Source of the DNA: Duganella phyllosphaerae
GTDB lineage: Bacteria; Pseudomonadota; Gammaproteobacteria; Burkholderiales; Burkholderiaceae_D
Reading direction: 5' to 3'
Length of the DNA: 64,000 bases
Assembly: GCF_001758785.1 (NCBI RefSeq)
Contig: NZ_LROM01000050.1
Coordinates: 41,784 to 105,783 of the forward strand
Position 1 is the stretch's first letter; every line of letters starts with the position of its first letter. Both the position numbers and the translations under genes were made by a program. This document shows, in pieces, positions 54,496-63,453 of this stretch. The notes beneath the pieces are model-generated. The model made no database searches. It had not been told where the DNA came from and saw nothing but the letters and a program-made list of their open reading frames with translations.

Positions 54496-54672
54496 ATGAA
54501 GAAAAAAATGAATAAACTTATTGAACATATAAAAAAAATAGCGATCGAAGACACCCGCCTTTTTTTCGAACCACTCGTTGCAGTGAAACGCCTGATTCGC
54601 CGCGTGGCCACGGCCATCACTTCTCGGATCAGGCGATCGAAGCCAAGAGACAGGAAGGACGATGACCAATGA
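54496..54672 (+). CDS. Small basic protein, 58 aa, coupled to a membrane protein gene
   Basis: Lys/Arg-rich amphipathic helical peptide (MKKKMNKLIEHIKKIAIEDT..., AVKRLIRRVATAITSRIRRS) with an acidic-basic tail. Its TGA overlaps the ATG of the next gene (ATGA), a sign that both are real and made in equal amounts. No obvious ribosome-binding site precedes it. No family recognised; membrane or nucleic-acid binding would both fit the charge pattern. Confidence 0.45.
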   Translation: MKKKMNKLIEHIKKIAIEDTRLFFEPLVAVKRLIRRVATAITSRIRRSKPRDRKDDDQ

Positions 54673-54929
54673 GAAGTGGCGCCTTCTATTTGTTGCTCTA
54701 CTTCCATCCAATAGCGAAGATCCTCCTTACAATTGTGTGTCGGGTCTGCGGCTTCCTCGCAATCATCACGTTGGTCGGAATGTTCTTCAACGACTCTTGG
54801 GTGGGCATTATCGTGATTGCTGCGCTCTTCTTTTTGGTGTCGCTCAGCGCCTCCATTCTTCAGGCAAAGTACACCGAGCTTCTGCTGAAACTCCAACCGG
54901 ACGAGACTGAATACACTTTCTACGACTGA
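54669..54929 (+). CDS. Small membrane protein, 86 aa
   Basis: Overlaps the preceding gene by 4 bases. The sequence has two or three hydrophobic helices (AFYLLLYFHPIAKILLTIVC, FLAIITLVGMFF, WVGIIVIAALFFLVSLSASI) and a soluble acidic tail KLQPDETEYTFYD. Looks like a small inner-membrane protein. With its basic partner it forms a two-gene unit of unknown function between the defence genes and hipBA; a toxin or effector role is possible but not shown. Confidence 0.5.
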   Translation: MRSGAFYLLLYFHPIAKILLTIVCRVCGFLAIITLVGMFFNDSWVGIIVIAALFFLVSLSASILQAKYTELLLKLQPDETEYTFYD

Positions 54930-55070
54930 TTGAGCAGCCAAGGCCGACCGTCGCGTGGCAGTCGGCTTTGTGCCTCGCATACCGCGGTGAAACGCGAGGG
55001 AGTCAGTAGCATCTTCTAGCCCACTGTTCGTCAACTCGCTCCTATCTACTTGCTTCCCGGATATTCACTA

Positions 55071-55139
55071 CATCCGTTATTCAGATATCTTGACTTTATC
55101 TGCATTTCAGATAATATTGATATATCTGAATAACGGATA
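55071..55139. promoter_or_regulatory. hipBA promoter with three HipB-type operators
   Basis: Three 17-bp sites of form TATCYN7RGATA centred at 55,079, 55,105 and 55,131: a first copy with C for the first T, TATCTGCATTTCAGATA, and TATCTGAATAACGGATA. The outer two are exact inverted copies over 17 bases. Spacing is 26 bp each time. The middle site overlaps a promoter TTGACT-16-TAATAT (55,090-55,117). The E. coli HipB operator is TATCCN8GGATA, so these are close relatives, and autorepression is very likely. Confidence 0.75.
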
Positions 55140-55145
55140 CTGCAT

Positions 55146-55409
55146 ATGTCCCTCTCGCCTCTCCCCCACCGTCTCCTCACGGCGTCGCAGCTCGGCCAGT
55201 TGCTTGCATCCACCCGCAAACGGCACAAGATCACCCAGGCGACTGTAGGCACGCGTGTCGGCTTGAGCCAGAATCGCATCTCCTACCTGGAGAGCCATCC
55301 TGACGAAATCAGCGTCAAGCAATTACTCAGTTGGTGCTCCGCACTCGAGCTGGAACTGCAGTTGGGCGAGCGCGATACGTCCACCGCAAGCAATACGGCC
55401 GAGTGGTAG
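55146..55409 (+). CDS. hipB: HipB-like antitoxin (XRE-family HTH)
   Basis: 87-aa Cro/CI-type DNA-binding antitoxin: LGQLLASTRKRHKITQATVGTRVGLSQNRISYLESHPDEISVKQLL is the HTH (residues 15-62), followed by a short C-terminal tail. Binds the upstream operators and holds HipA inactive. hipA starts 2 bases after the stop. Confidence 0.88.
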   Translation: MSLSPLPHRLLTASQLGQLLASTRKRHKITQATVGTRVGLSQNRISYLESHPDEISVKQLLSWCSALELELQLGERDTSTASNTAEW

Positions 55410-55411
55410 TC

Positions 55412-56758
55412 ATGGGCCGCCGCTCACACAGCCAGACGCTCCATCTTTGGGCAAATGGCGATTACGTCGGACGCTGGACGGTCAAGGCCAACGGCGACTC
55501 CGAACTCCAGTACGATGCGTCCTGGCAAAGCTCAAGGCTCGGGCGCCCGATCTCGCTGTCGCTGCCGTTCAATCTGCGCAATGAACCGCTCAAGGGTGCC
55601 AGTGTGGCAAACTACTTTGAGGGCTTGCTGCCGGACAGTGACATCATTCGCAAACGCGTTGCGACCCGGTTCAAGACGGGCTCTCTCGAGCCTTTCGATC
55701 TGCTCGCGGCTGTCGGCCGGGACTGCGTCGGCGCCTTGCAGTTGCTGCCCGAAGGCGGCAAACCGGAAGGACTGGCGCAGGTTGACGGCATCGTCCTTGA
55801 CGAGGAAGACATCGAGCGGCACTTGCTCGAAGTGGTCAGCTCGGAGCGACACGGCGCCACTGATGATGCCGACGATGATTTCCGCATTTCGCTCGCTGGC
55901 GCACAAGAGAAGGACGCCTTCTTGTGGTGGAATGGGAAGTGGATGAAGCCGCGCGGCGCGACGCCAACAACGCACATCTTCAAGCTCCCGATCGGCATGG
56001 TAGGCGGGAAAAAAGCCGACTTCAGCACGTCGGTCGATAACGAGTGGCTATGTCTGCGGCTGTTCAAGGAGTACGGGCTACCCACGGCGAATGCCGAGAT
56101 TGCGACGTTCGGCGCGCAAAGGGTGCTCGTTGTCGAGCGTTTTGACCGCGTGCGATCAAACGATGGCAAGCAGCTGTTCCGGCTGGTTCAGGAGGATTTT
56201 TGCCAGGCAACGGGAACATCACCGCTGCTGAAATACGAAAATGACGGTGGGCCGGGGTTAAAACAGATGTTTACCCTGCTGCAGCAATCGCAGCATAGCG
56301 CTGCCGACATGCACACGCTGATGGCCTCGCAACTTCTGTTCTGGATGCTGCGCGCCCCAGATGGCCACGCCAAGAACTTCAGCATCCAGCTACTCGCAGG
56401 CGCAGGCCGGTTCAAGCTGACGCCCATCTATGATGTGATGTCCGGCTATCCTGTGATCGGCCCAGGACCCAACCAGTGGGCCGAACGCAAGCTCAAGATG
56501 GCGATGGCGCTACTCGGAACAAACCGGCACTATCTCGCGCATGGCATACAGCGGCGACACTTCAATAGCACTGCAAAAGCGGTCGGCTACGGTACGGACG
56601 CCGAACCGCTCCTGCTCGATTTCATTGCCCGCACACCCGCCATCGTGGAAAAGGTCCGCAGCGAACTGCCTGTGGGTTTTTCGGAAAAGGTAGCCTACAA
56701 AATTCTGGGCGGCCTGCTTGATACTGCAGCCGCCCTTGAACGGATGCCACCAACCTGA
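55412..56758 (+). CDS. hipA: HipA-family serine/threonine kinase toxin
   Basis: 448-aa toxin that, in E. coli, phosphorylates glutamyl-tRNA synthetase and halts translation. HipA N-terminal subdomain (about residues 8-115), then S160 in the ISLAGAQEK loop (E. coli autophosphorylation site S150), ATP-binding K191, catalytic D317 and N322 in DGHAKNF, and D341 in TPIYDVMSGYP. All key residues are intact, so it should be active. I use the ATG at 55,412; in-frame upstream starts lie inside hipB. Confidence 0.9.
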   Translation: MGRRSHSQTLHLWANGDYVGRWTVKANGDSELQYDASWQSSRLGRPISLSLPFNLRNEPLKGASVANYFEGLLPDSDIIRKRVATRFKTGSLEPFDLLAAVGRDCVGALQLLPEGGKPEGLAQVDGIVLDEEDIERHLLEVVSSERHGATDDADDDFRISLAGAQEKDAFLWWNGKWMKPRGATPTTHIFKLPIGMVGGKKADFSTSVDNEWLCLRLFKEYGLPTANAEIATFGAQRVLVVERFDRVRSNDGKQLFRLVQEDFCQATGTSPLLKYENDGGPGLKQMFTLLQQSQHSAADMHTLMASQLLFWMLRAPDGHAKNFSIQLLAGAGRFKLTPIYDVMSGYPVIGPGPNQWAERKLKMAMALLGTNRHYLAHGIQRRHFNSTAKAVGYGTDAEPLLLDFIARTPAIVEKVRSELPVGFSEKVAYKILGGLLDTAAALERMPPT

Positions 56759-56876
56759 CTAGTGCCTCGCGTAGGGCACGGCTGCAACGGGCACTAACAC
56801 GAAAATGGCCAGTATTTTAACCCCGGTTAAACATGAGGAAAATCAGCAGCATCTCTGGCCAGCTATTCCGTTATTC
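56759..56876. other. Short AT-richer spacer after hipA
   Basis: 118 bases between hipA and a convergent hypothetical gene; no clear terminator hairpin with T run is visible. Confidence 0.3.
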
Positions 56877-57551
56877 CTATTCTAAAAACGCATCAACCTC
56901 GAACTGCAGCTCAGCAGGATCAATGCACAGCTGGCACCGATCGTGTTCGACAAGAAGTTCATGAAACGACCCATCCGGGGACTGGGCGACAGCTGCCTTG
57001 ATCTTCTCTTGAACAATCCGTGTTGCCTCGCCAAGCAGGTCATGCCAGATGAGTGGAAGGAACACATTGGCAAGCCAGGACCTTAGCGTTTCTCCACCCC
57101 CCTCTTCACTTTGAAACGAAATGACTGACCAGCTCTCCCCCCCCTCATCACAGTCGAACTCGGGATAATATTGGGGATGGTTGCGGTACAGCCACATGAA
57201 AAGGTCTTCCAACTGCGCACTTTGCGGGAAAGCCAGCAGGAGCTCGATTGGCATGAACTCAAAGCGCAAAATCGCCGGGCTCTTGTCGTCATCGGGATCA
57301 CTCGGCTTCGATACCTCGCTTAACGTTCCCCAGGAAAAAACATACCCCTGTTTATCCAGGTATTCGTCGAGCATGCTAAGGTCCCATCCATCTTTGGAAA
57401 GACTACACATGTCTTCAGCAGCAAGAAATGAATACTTGCCGTGGACAAGCTTCCGTATAAGCTTTGCTGGCATCCCAAGCTGTACGGGACACGCGCTGAT
57501 CAACAAATTCCTCGCCGCTTCATTCACTTCCATATCGCGATTGGTATTCAC
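56877..57551 (-). CDS. Uncharacterised protein, 224 aa
   Basis: Cytoplasmic-looking protein with no signal or membrane segment, rich in acidic residues (LSEVSKPSDPDDDKSP, PEFDCDEGGESW), and alternating helices. The start at 57,551 is the first ATG. It lies 13 bases after the integrase stop on the same strand, so it may be co-transcribed with it. I do not recognise the family; a cargo gene of the element is the simplest reading. Confidence 0.55.
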   Translation of the reverse strand: MNTNRDMEVNEAARNLLISACPVQLGMPAKLIRKLVHGKYSFLAAEDMCSLSKDGWDLSMLDEYLDKQGYVFSWGTLSEVSKPSDPDDDKSPAILRFEFMPIELLLAFPQSAQLEDLFMWLYRNHPQYYPEFDCDEGGESWSVISFQSEEGGGETLRSWLANVFLPLIWHDLLGEATRIVQEKIKAAVAQSPDGSFHELLVEHDRCQLCIDPAELQFEVDAFLE

Positions 57552-57564
57552 TCTACTTCTCCTT

Positions 57565-58806
57565 TTAACACAACAAAAAATCGTTCAACATCGCTTCAGC
57601 GCTGGTGCGCAGCGCCAGAGGAGTCTCCAGTCCAGGAGACATCCATTCCACCCCGTGACGCCGGGCATGCTTCGCAAACAACATATGCGCCTGGTCTGCA
57701 GTCAAAGCCAGGCCTGTGCAAGCCATCATTTCCTGAATAAGCCGACAATCCTCCAACCGATCGGCTGGGACTTCGGGAAGTGCAACAGCGTCAAGAACTC
57801 GAAGTGCTTTCTGAATCGTTAAGATCCCTTGATCGCTGTCCGGAAAAGGTGCCGAAGACGGCTCGGAGGAACCGATATACGCACTCGTCACAGACACCCT
57901 GTTGTGTCCCAATGCTTGCGCTACCTTCGCCTTCACGACGCCGCTATCGGCGCCATCCAGCTGCCCTGCCGTGCCACCCATCGTGGGCGGGATCATCCCG
58001 AGCAGCAACGCATGGTTCTCGGCAAATTGCGCGCGCAATCCATGTCCTGTTATGCCGGCATCGGCTTTGGTGAAACCGAATGACGTCATCAAGTTCTCAT
58101 AGCGGCGGATGTTCTGCTCCAGACTGGCTGTCTGACCTGAGCGGGAATACCCCCAACCAAGCGCTTTGTTTTTCGACACGCGTGCTTTGACGTAGTCGAG
58201 CAAATCACGCTGCGCGTGTGACGCGATGGGAATATTTCGCCAACGACCGCCTTTGCCCATCCCCGGAAAAACCTGCAGGTAATGGCCGTAGTCCTGAACG
58301 TGTGGATTGCATTTCAGGACCTCTTCGCGTCGCAGTCCAAAGCCCAGCTCAAGGCGTAACATCAGACCGAGGCATGGGTCGCGCTCGTCAACCTTGCGGA
58401 ACGTCTCGACCAGATCAATGCCATGTCCTGACCAGGACTTCGTGGTTCGTGCGGCCGAACGCACTTTCAACAATTCAGGATCTACATCCGGCAGATATTT
58501 CTGGACGGCGCCAACCATTCCTGGCTTGCCGAGCATTGCGCAGAAAACCCGTAATCGGGACAGGTCGTTCTGGATGGTCTTGGCTTTTTTGTGCTGGCAA
58601 TACCACCAGTGCTTGACGAGCACTTGGATATGCCGTTCACCGAGGTTCTTCGGATCCTGAATTTTGTAACCGAGTACATGTAGCCGCCGGATCGATGCAT
58701 ATAAAACTTCTTTCGTGAGTGTCTGGGTGCGTTCGGACGACACCTTGCCATTGACTCTGCGTGTGCCTGCTAGCTTCATGATGTCGTTCACTTTTTGCTG
58801 CCACAT
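57565..58806 (-). CDS. Tyrosine recombinase / integrase of the accessory element
   Basis: 413-aa site-specific recombinase. N-terminal core-binding domain (residues about 25-110, LHVLGYKIQDPKNLGERHIQVLV), catalytic domain with R159 (GFGLRREE), K185 (GMGKGGRWR), H255 and R258 (ITGHGLR), H301 (LGHNR) and Y310 (TSAYIG), a full set. An extra 90-residue C-terminal extension follows the Tyr. It differs from XerC and lies 13.6 kb from the tRNA-Thr gene, with long non-coding DNA upstream, so its own attachment site could lie elsewhere. Confidence 0.85.
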   Translation of the reverse strand: MWQQKVNDIMKLAGTRRVNGKVSSERTQTLTKEVLYASIRRLHVLGYKIQDPKNLGERHIQVLVKHWWYCQHKKAKTIQNDLSRLRVFCAMLGKPGMVGAVQKYLPDVDPELLKVRSAARTTKSWSGHGIDLVETFRKVDERDPCLGLMLRLELGFGLRREEVLKCNPHVQDYGHYLQVFPGMGKGGRWRNIPIASHAQRDLLDYVKARVSKNKALGWGYSRSGQTASLEQNIRRYENLMTSFGFTKADAGITGHGLRAQFAENHALLLGMIPPTMGGTAGQLDGADSGVVKAKVAQALGHNRVSVTSAYIGSSEPSSAPFPDSDQGILTIQKALRVLDAVALPEVPADRLEDCRLIQEMMACTGLALTADQAHMLFAKHARRHGVEWMSPGLETPLALRTSAEAMLNDFLLC

Positions 58807-59737
58807 ATGTCCTCCAAAAAACCATCGATACCTCTTATCAGCAGACGCGGAAGCGCGGCAGATAAAACAGGCAGGCGGGGGTAAGGTTCCCGTCTTAAAT
58901 AAGCCGGTTTCACATCAGTGGACCTTACTGCCAACCACGAATGCGCCGAGCCCTTGCGGTACTCGGTTTCTCTTCCTGGGAAAAGAATTGAACATTGAGC
59001 AGTTTCTCGCTGCGCACTCCCGGATTAGGTCCGGGCGTTGAGGGTGCGCGCCTCCAGTTATGGGAAAACCAGTGAGAGCTGGCGTGACGTTCTCAGGCGC
59101 CGTGCCTGATGCACATGCGGACTGAGGGGGAACTAACCCGATCACGATGTTTGCAGTTGACGTGTTGGAGGCTGGTGCTCTTCGGAGCGAAGAAGGGATG
59201 GAGATATGGCTGTAGCGTGGCCGTCTGCGCTAACCACTCAAGCAGGAAGGACGATCTGTGATCGGGTTTTCCCTGCCATTGCGCTGGAAAGCAGATAACG
59301 ACATCTTTTGGGGATCACTCTGTACCTGCCTGTAGAGCCTTGCAGACAAGACTTGGCCAAGTAAGAACTGGATTTTTTGATTGTGATGAGTGCTCGCGAT
59401 CAGATGAAAGCGAGCGATGCCAGACGCTTGGCGTTGCGAAAAGCTGTTCTCTCTCTGGACAGAACAACTTGAAATTGCGGGGGAACAAAAATGCCGAAGG
59501 CCGACGCTGCGTAATTTATACAAGCGTAGCTAGCGTGTCAAGACACATTTTTTGCTGCGCCGCTTGTCTGGATTTCCGCACTTGGTGATAGCTAATAAAG
59601 GCGCATTTTCGAACCTCGATATTCGACACGGACTGCTTCCCGGTTCCGGTTGCATCTTCAGGTCACGAGGGAAACCTGACTTGCGTACGCCGGCTTGCGC
59701 TTTACATTAAATCTTTCACTGACACTTGGAGTTCTAA
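58807..59737. other. 930-base region between integrase and parM
   Basis: No convincing gene. Features seen: inverted repeat TCAGGT / ACCTGA (59,658-59,679), tandem CCGGTT (59,641-59,650), two CTTGCG words (59,680 and 59,694) and a small GTGTC-AA-GACAC hairpin followed by a T run near 59,538. Upstream of a parM gene one expects the centromere-like partition site and promoter, but no clear iteron array is visible. An integrase attachment site or transfer origin could also lie here. Confidence 0.45.
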
Positions 59738-60745
59738 ATGGAAAACATCTCAATCGCAATCGATGGAGGCCACTCAATGTTCAAAATACGCGCAGCCTCG
59801 CTGGCTTCGCCAGACGAGCGTCATTCGTTTCAGATTCCCACTGTCGTGATCCCCGCGATCCCGCTGACGAACGAGCAGACACGACAAAAAGCTGAGCTCG
59901 AGACTGTCGAGGTGGATGGGTGCAGATACTTCTTCGGCGATACCGCGTTGCGGCAAGGCCGCTCAGAAGTGTACACGGGACAAAATGCGGATTGGATCGA
60001 GAGTCCCCAGCACGATGCACTGGTACTGGGAGCATGGCGCAAGGCCATGCAGGCGTTCGGCAATCCTTCGGCAAGGATGCATCTGGTGATGGGCTTGCCG
60101 GCCAAGTTCGTCGGGTCGCAGCGCGACACGCTCCGCAACCGCATCGTGGCTTTGCTGACTCCACGCCTACTACCCGGCCAAACGCTCAAGGTAATGGTGC
60201 AGAGCCAGGCGGATGCACCACTGCAGTGGCTCTCGATTCAAAATAACGGTTGTCTCCACCCACAGCGAGATCTCGACAACGAGGCCTGGGGCGTCATCGA
60301 AATCGGCCACTACACAACCGACTTCGCGCTTTGCGATCGCGGCTCCATGATGGAGTACGCGGCCATATCGTGCGCAGGCATGCATCTGGTCTACGACGGC
60401 ATGTCCAGCGCGCTGGCGCAGGCCAAGCTGCCAACATCACTGGACGTGGTCGATGCAGCAGTACGCAGCGGAAGCATCAAACACTTCGGGCAGCGCGTCG
60501 ACGTCTCTACCTTGCTCAATCAGGCGAAAGCAGGCTTCGAAGCGGTCGTCATGGATGAAGCGAACCGGGTATTTGGGCAAAGGGCGGCCGGGTTGGACGG
60601 CATCATCATTGGCGGTGGAGGAGCTGAAATGATGCTTGATGGACTCAAACAACGATATCCCAATGCTGTCACCAGCGACGAGCCGCGGATGATGGTCGCG
60701 GAAGGCTTCTGCCGTCTCGGACTGCTGTCACTGCTGCAGTCCTGA
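59738..60745 (+). CDS. ParM/StbA-like actin-family ATPase
   Basis: 335-aa actin-like protein of the plasmid type II partition family. Phosphate-1 motif ISIAIDGGHSMFKIR (residues 4-18), phosphate-2 VIEIGHYTTDF, connect/adenosine motif GIIIGGGGAEMM and the terminal YPNAVTSDEPRMMVAEGFCR. GGAG ribosome-binding site 9 bases before the ATG. ParM filaments push DNA copies apart; presence on the chromosome suggests an integrative element that replicates at times or was a plasmid. The 136-aa gene behind it is the likely ParR partner. Confidence 0.85.
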   Translation: MENISIAIDGGHSMFKIRAASLASPDERHSFQIPTVVIPAIPLTNEQTRQKAELETVEVDGCRYFFGDTALRQGRSEVYTGQNADWIESPQHDALVLGAWRKAMQAFGNPSARMHLVMGLPAKFVGSQRDTLRNRIVALLTPRLLPGQTLKVMVQSQADAPLQWLSIQNNGCLHPQRDLDNEAWGVIEIGHYTTDFALCDRGSMMEYAAISCAGMHLVYDGMSSALAQAKLPTSLDVVDAAVRSGSIKHFGQRVDVSTLLNQAKAGFEAVVMDEANRVFGQRAAGLDGIIIGGGGAEMMLDGLKQRYPNAVTSDEPRMMVAEGFCRLGLLSLLQS

Positions 60746-60759
60746 TCCAGGGATCTGCC

Positions 60760-61170
60760 ATGTCGACACCAATGGATAAGCCGCCGAAAATCGGCACCGA
60801 GATCACCGTTCGCATCAGCCTGACTTTTCAGGAGGCGCCGGACGTCCACACGCTGCTGGCGATGACGCCAGTGCGCGAACGAGGCAAGCTCGTGCGCCTG
60901 GCCTTGGAGCGATACATCGCGGCGATAGGTCATCCAGCAGGTGACATCGAACAGCAGATCCATGCCATCTCGACATGGCTGAGGTTCCGAAGTGGGCGGG
61001 AAGAACCGACGGTGGCTACTCCAAGCACTTCCGGAGCGCCGCGCCTAGTCGAGGCTGCGAGCGCAACCCAAGTTCGCGAAACGGCAAAGCCCGTACCAGC
61101 ACCAGGCAAACTGGCTCAGAAAGAGACATCCAGTTCGTCCTCACCTATTGCGAGATGGCTTCAAACCTAG
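60760..61170 (+). CDS. Probable ribbon-helix-helix partner of ParM (ParR-like)
   Basis: 136-aa protein with a short basic N-terminus, then ITVRISLTFQEAPDVHTLLAM and RERGKLVRLALERYIAA, which reads as strand-helix-helix of the MetJ/Arc fold (residues 14-60), and a long Ser/Pro/Ala-rich tail ending in RWLQT. Starts 14 bases after the ParM stop. ParR-type proteins bind the centromere through such a fold and contact ParM through the C-terminus. The assignment rests on position and fold pattern, not on a recognised family. Confidence 0.6.
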   Translation: MSTPMDKPPKIGTEITVRISLTFQEAPDVHTLLAMTPVRERGKLVRLALERYIAAIGHPAGDIEQQIHAISTWLRFRSGREEPTVATPSTSGAPRLVEAASATQVRETAKPVPAPGKLAQKETSSSSSPIARWLQT

Positions 61171-61357
61171 GCGGACAATCGGAGGATCGATTGAATCAGC
61201 AGGCTAAATAAGCACAGAAAGGAAAGTCTGAAAAGCACCCGAAATGGGCATCGACGAACGGATTTGGACCGCTGGAGGCAGAACCGCGAGAAAATGCTTT
61301 TCTGTTACGGTCACATAATTACACTGCAAGCTCCATCAACGTTAAAAGGAGCATTTA

Positions 61358-61516
61358 ATGAACCAAAAACGAGCTGATCATAACGCTAACCAGCATAACC
61401 CGAACAACATCACGCACAAGCAGGTGAATGACAATCGTTCGAATCAGGTAAATCCCACAAGCCCGGTGCATGACAAAGGCAGAGCCATTCAGCAACCGGC
61501 CGTGGAACGCAAATAA
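61358..61516 (+). CDS. Small Asn/Gln-rich protein, 52 aa
   Basis: Short gene with an excellent ribosome-binding site (AAGGAG, 7-8 bases before the ATG). The product begins MNQKRADHNANQHNPNN and has two related segments, ANQHNPNN and SNQVNPTSP; it is hydrophilic and probably disordered. It resembles the very small Asn-rich proteins often seen in Burkholderiales, whose function is unknown. Upstream, 61,171-61,357 shows no gene. Confidence 0.5.
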   Translation: MNQKRADHNANQHNPNNITHKQVNDNRSNQVNPTSPVHDKGRAIQQPAVERK

Positions 61517-61584
61517 AATAGAAGGCAATATCTTGGGGCGGGCAGCATCAATTTGCGGGCCCCGCTTCCAAAATGGAGTGTGCA

Positions 61585-63453
61585 ATGGCAAGAAAAAAGG
61601 ATAATGACGGAGTTTTGGCAACGATCGAGCGACTGACAGGCAAAGTGCCTTGCCCTATGTATTTACGGAGTGCGCTGAACAAGTATTTGTACCAGGAACA
61701 GCTATTTGAAGGCGCGACTGCGGGGAATACACATGGTCGCCGTAAACAGCTGGGACAGCTACGTGGCCCAGATACTGACAACCTCGTGCGTAACCTGCTG
61801 GACCTCGATGCGCTCTTCAGCGGTGAGACAACCACGGTGATAGACGTCGTCACTGGTGCGATAGATGCGAATATCTTGAACGAACGGCTGAATGATGTCG
61901 AGCAAAGCATGCAGCAACGCCTCGATATCTACCGCTACTGGCTGGATCGTATCTCGTCAGTGCGCTCCGTTCTTGCTGACGCTCATTTGAATTTAAAGGT
62001 AGACAGGCTGGATGAGAGGTTGTTGGCTGCCAGGAATACTGAGATACCTACTATTGCTCCATTTGCGCTGCATGCACTGCAAGTGCAGGAGGCGAGTGAA
62101 ACGAAGGCGCGGACAGGCTTGCCAAGTGCATCTGAGTTTGTATCAAGGGCGGATGCTTACCTCGCGCTGGACGACTTGGTGAATGCGGATAGAAATGCCT
62201 GCTCAGCTATCGCGCAAGACGCAGCTTGCGCTCGAGGCTGGTTTATCCGCGTCGCGATCGCGCTCCGACGCCGTCAATCGGCAATGCGAACATTCCATCG
62301 GAAGAGGATGGAGGCGCAGGAATTTGCGGAATCACTCTCGGGGCATGAACGATGGGCAAATGAACAAGCCGACGAGTCAGCTAACGATGCCTGGGAGCAC
62401 CAGCAGTCTCTGGATGCGATACTGCCGCAAGCCATTTTGCATTGGCCCCAAAATGCAGGGCGATGTGAATACGGCGATTTATGGAAGCAGGTTCGCAACG
62501 TATTCGTCGGAAGAATGTTCGCGATTGCTGTGCACGATGTCCAACGAGCAGGCTCACGGGAGCAGTGGGCGCATCTGAACGGCCTGGAGCTGGAATGGGA
62601 ACTTGAGCACCGAAAGCAGCCATATGCGTCGAGCAGTGGATTGACGGGAAGCTCATCATTCACCGCAGAGGAAACGCGAGCCATCACTAGACTCCTGGCT
62701 GTCTACGATGATAAGCCTCAGCAGTTTTTTGACATCATCGAGGGTAGCAGAGTCTCCACTGACTTCCAGCTTTACCACTTGCGCTTCGCGCTACGCATGG
62801 AGGGTTGCGACGCGCACTGGGCCAAACTGCAGGCCGCAGTTGCGACAAGCCCGCTTGCCTCGCAGGCCGATAACTTGATGCGGGATCCTACTGTAGCGAA
62901 GCTATGGCAGGCGCATTACTGCCGCCACAGTCACCCAGCTGCTCTAGTGCAGTCTTACGCGAAATGGCTAAGGGAAACGCAAGCGCAAAGCAACGGACGC
63001 CTTCGTCATGCTGCCCTACAGCAATATGCGCACCTATTTCACCATCAATTCGTGCGGAGGCAGTTCGGTCTATGCGGGGAGGTGGCCGCTGAGGCACTCA
63101 CACTCTTTGAAGGAGCTACAGCGCTGACCGGCTGGTTCGGATGGCAGCCGCATCCTTACGACGATTCCATCAGCATGCCGCTCCATCAATGCCGTTACTG
63201 GGAGTATCTTGCCGCAGTCGCTGCCGTCGAGCAGCGCAGGAAGAGCGAGCCCCTATCAGCACAAGCACAAGCGATACTCGATGACGAAAGCCGCTGGAGA
63301 GAGGCTTTTTCAGAACAAACCAAATGCTTTTGGACAACATCAATGGAGTACGAGGAGGGCTGTGGCGAAGACTGGCCCGAGCCGCCTTATGGAATCGACC
63401 TGCGCGAGCAGGAAAGTTGGGCGAAAGAGGCGCAACTTGTACCACATAAATGA
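61585..63453 (+). CDS. Uncharacterised helical protein, 622 aa
   Basis: Starts at the ATG at 61,585 (GGAG 7 bases upstream); an ATG four codons earlier has none. Strongly helical, Ala/Gln/Glu/Arg-rich. One TPR-like unit is visible (SASEFVSRADAYLALDDLVNADRNACSAIAQDAACARGWFIRVAIALRR). No membrane segment, signal peptide or nuclease/ATPase motif is seen. Cytoplasmic, perhaps a scaffold or a regulator. It lies 68 bases after the 52-aa gene, probably in the same transcript. Family not recognised. Confidence 0.6.
   Translation: MARKKDNDGVLATIERLTGKVPCPMYLRSALNKYLYQEQLFEGATAGNTHGRRKQLGQLRGPDTDNLVRNLLDLDALFSGETTTVIDVVTGAIDANILNERLNDVEQSMQQRLDIYRYWLDRISSVRSVLADAHLNLKVDRLDERLLAARNTEIPTIAPFALHALQVQEASETKARTGLPSASEFVSRADAYLALDDLVNADRNACSAIAQDAACARGWFIRVAIALRRRQSAMRTFHRKRMEAQEFAESLSGHERWANEQADESANDAWEHQQSLDAILPQAILHWPQNAGRCEYGDLWKQVRNVFVGRMFAIAVHDVQRAGSREQWAHLNGLELEWELEHRKQPYASSSGLTGSSSFTAEETRAITRLLAVYDDKPQQFFDIIEGSRVSTDFQLYHLRFALRMEGCDAHWAKLQAAVATSPLASQADNLMRDPTVAKLWQAHYCRHSHPAALVQSYAKWLRETQAQSNGRLRHAALQQYAHLFHHQFVRRQFGLCGEVAAEALTLFEGATALTGWFGWQPHPYDDSISMPLHQCRYWEYLAAVAAVEQRRKSEPLSAQAQAILDDESRWREAFSEQTKCFWTTSMEYEEGCGEDWPEPPYGIDLREQESWAKEAQLVPHK

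Noticed and set aside
54946..54975. Possible copy of the tRNA-Thr 3' end (GGCAGTCGGC)
   Set aside because: Only about 10 bases match and the flanks diverge; too short for an attachment site.
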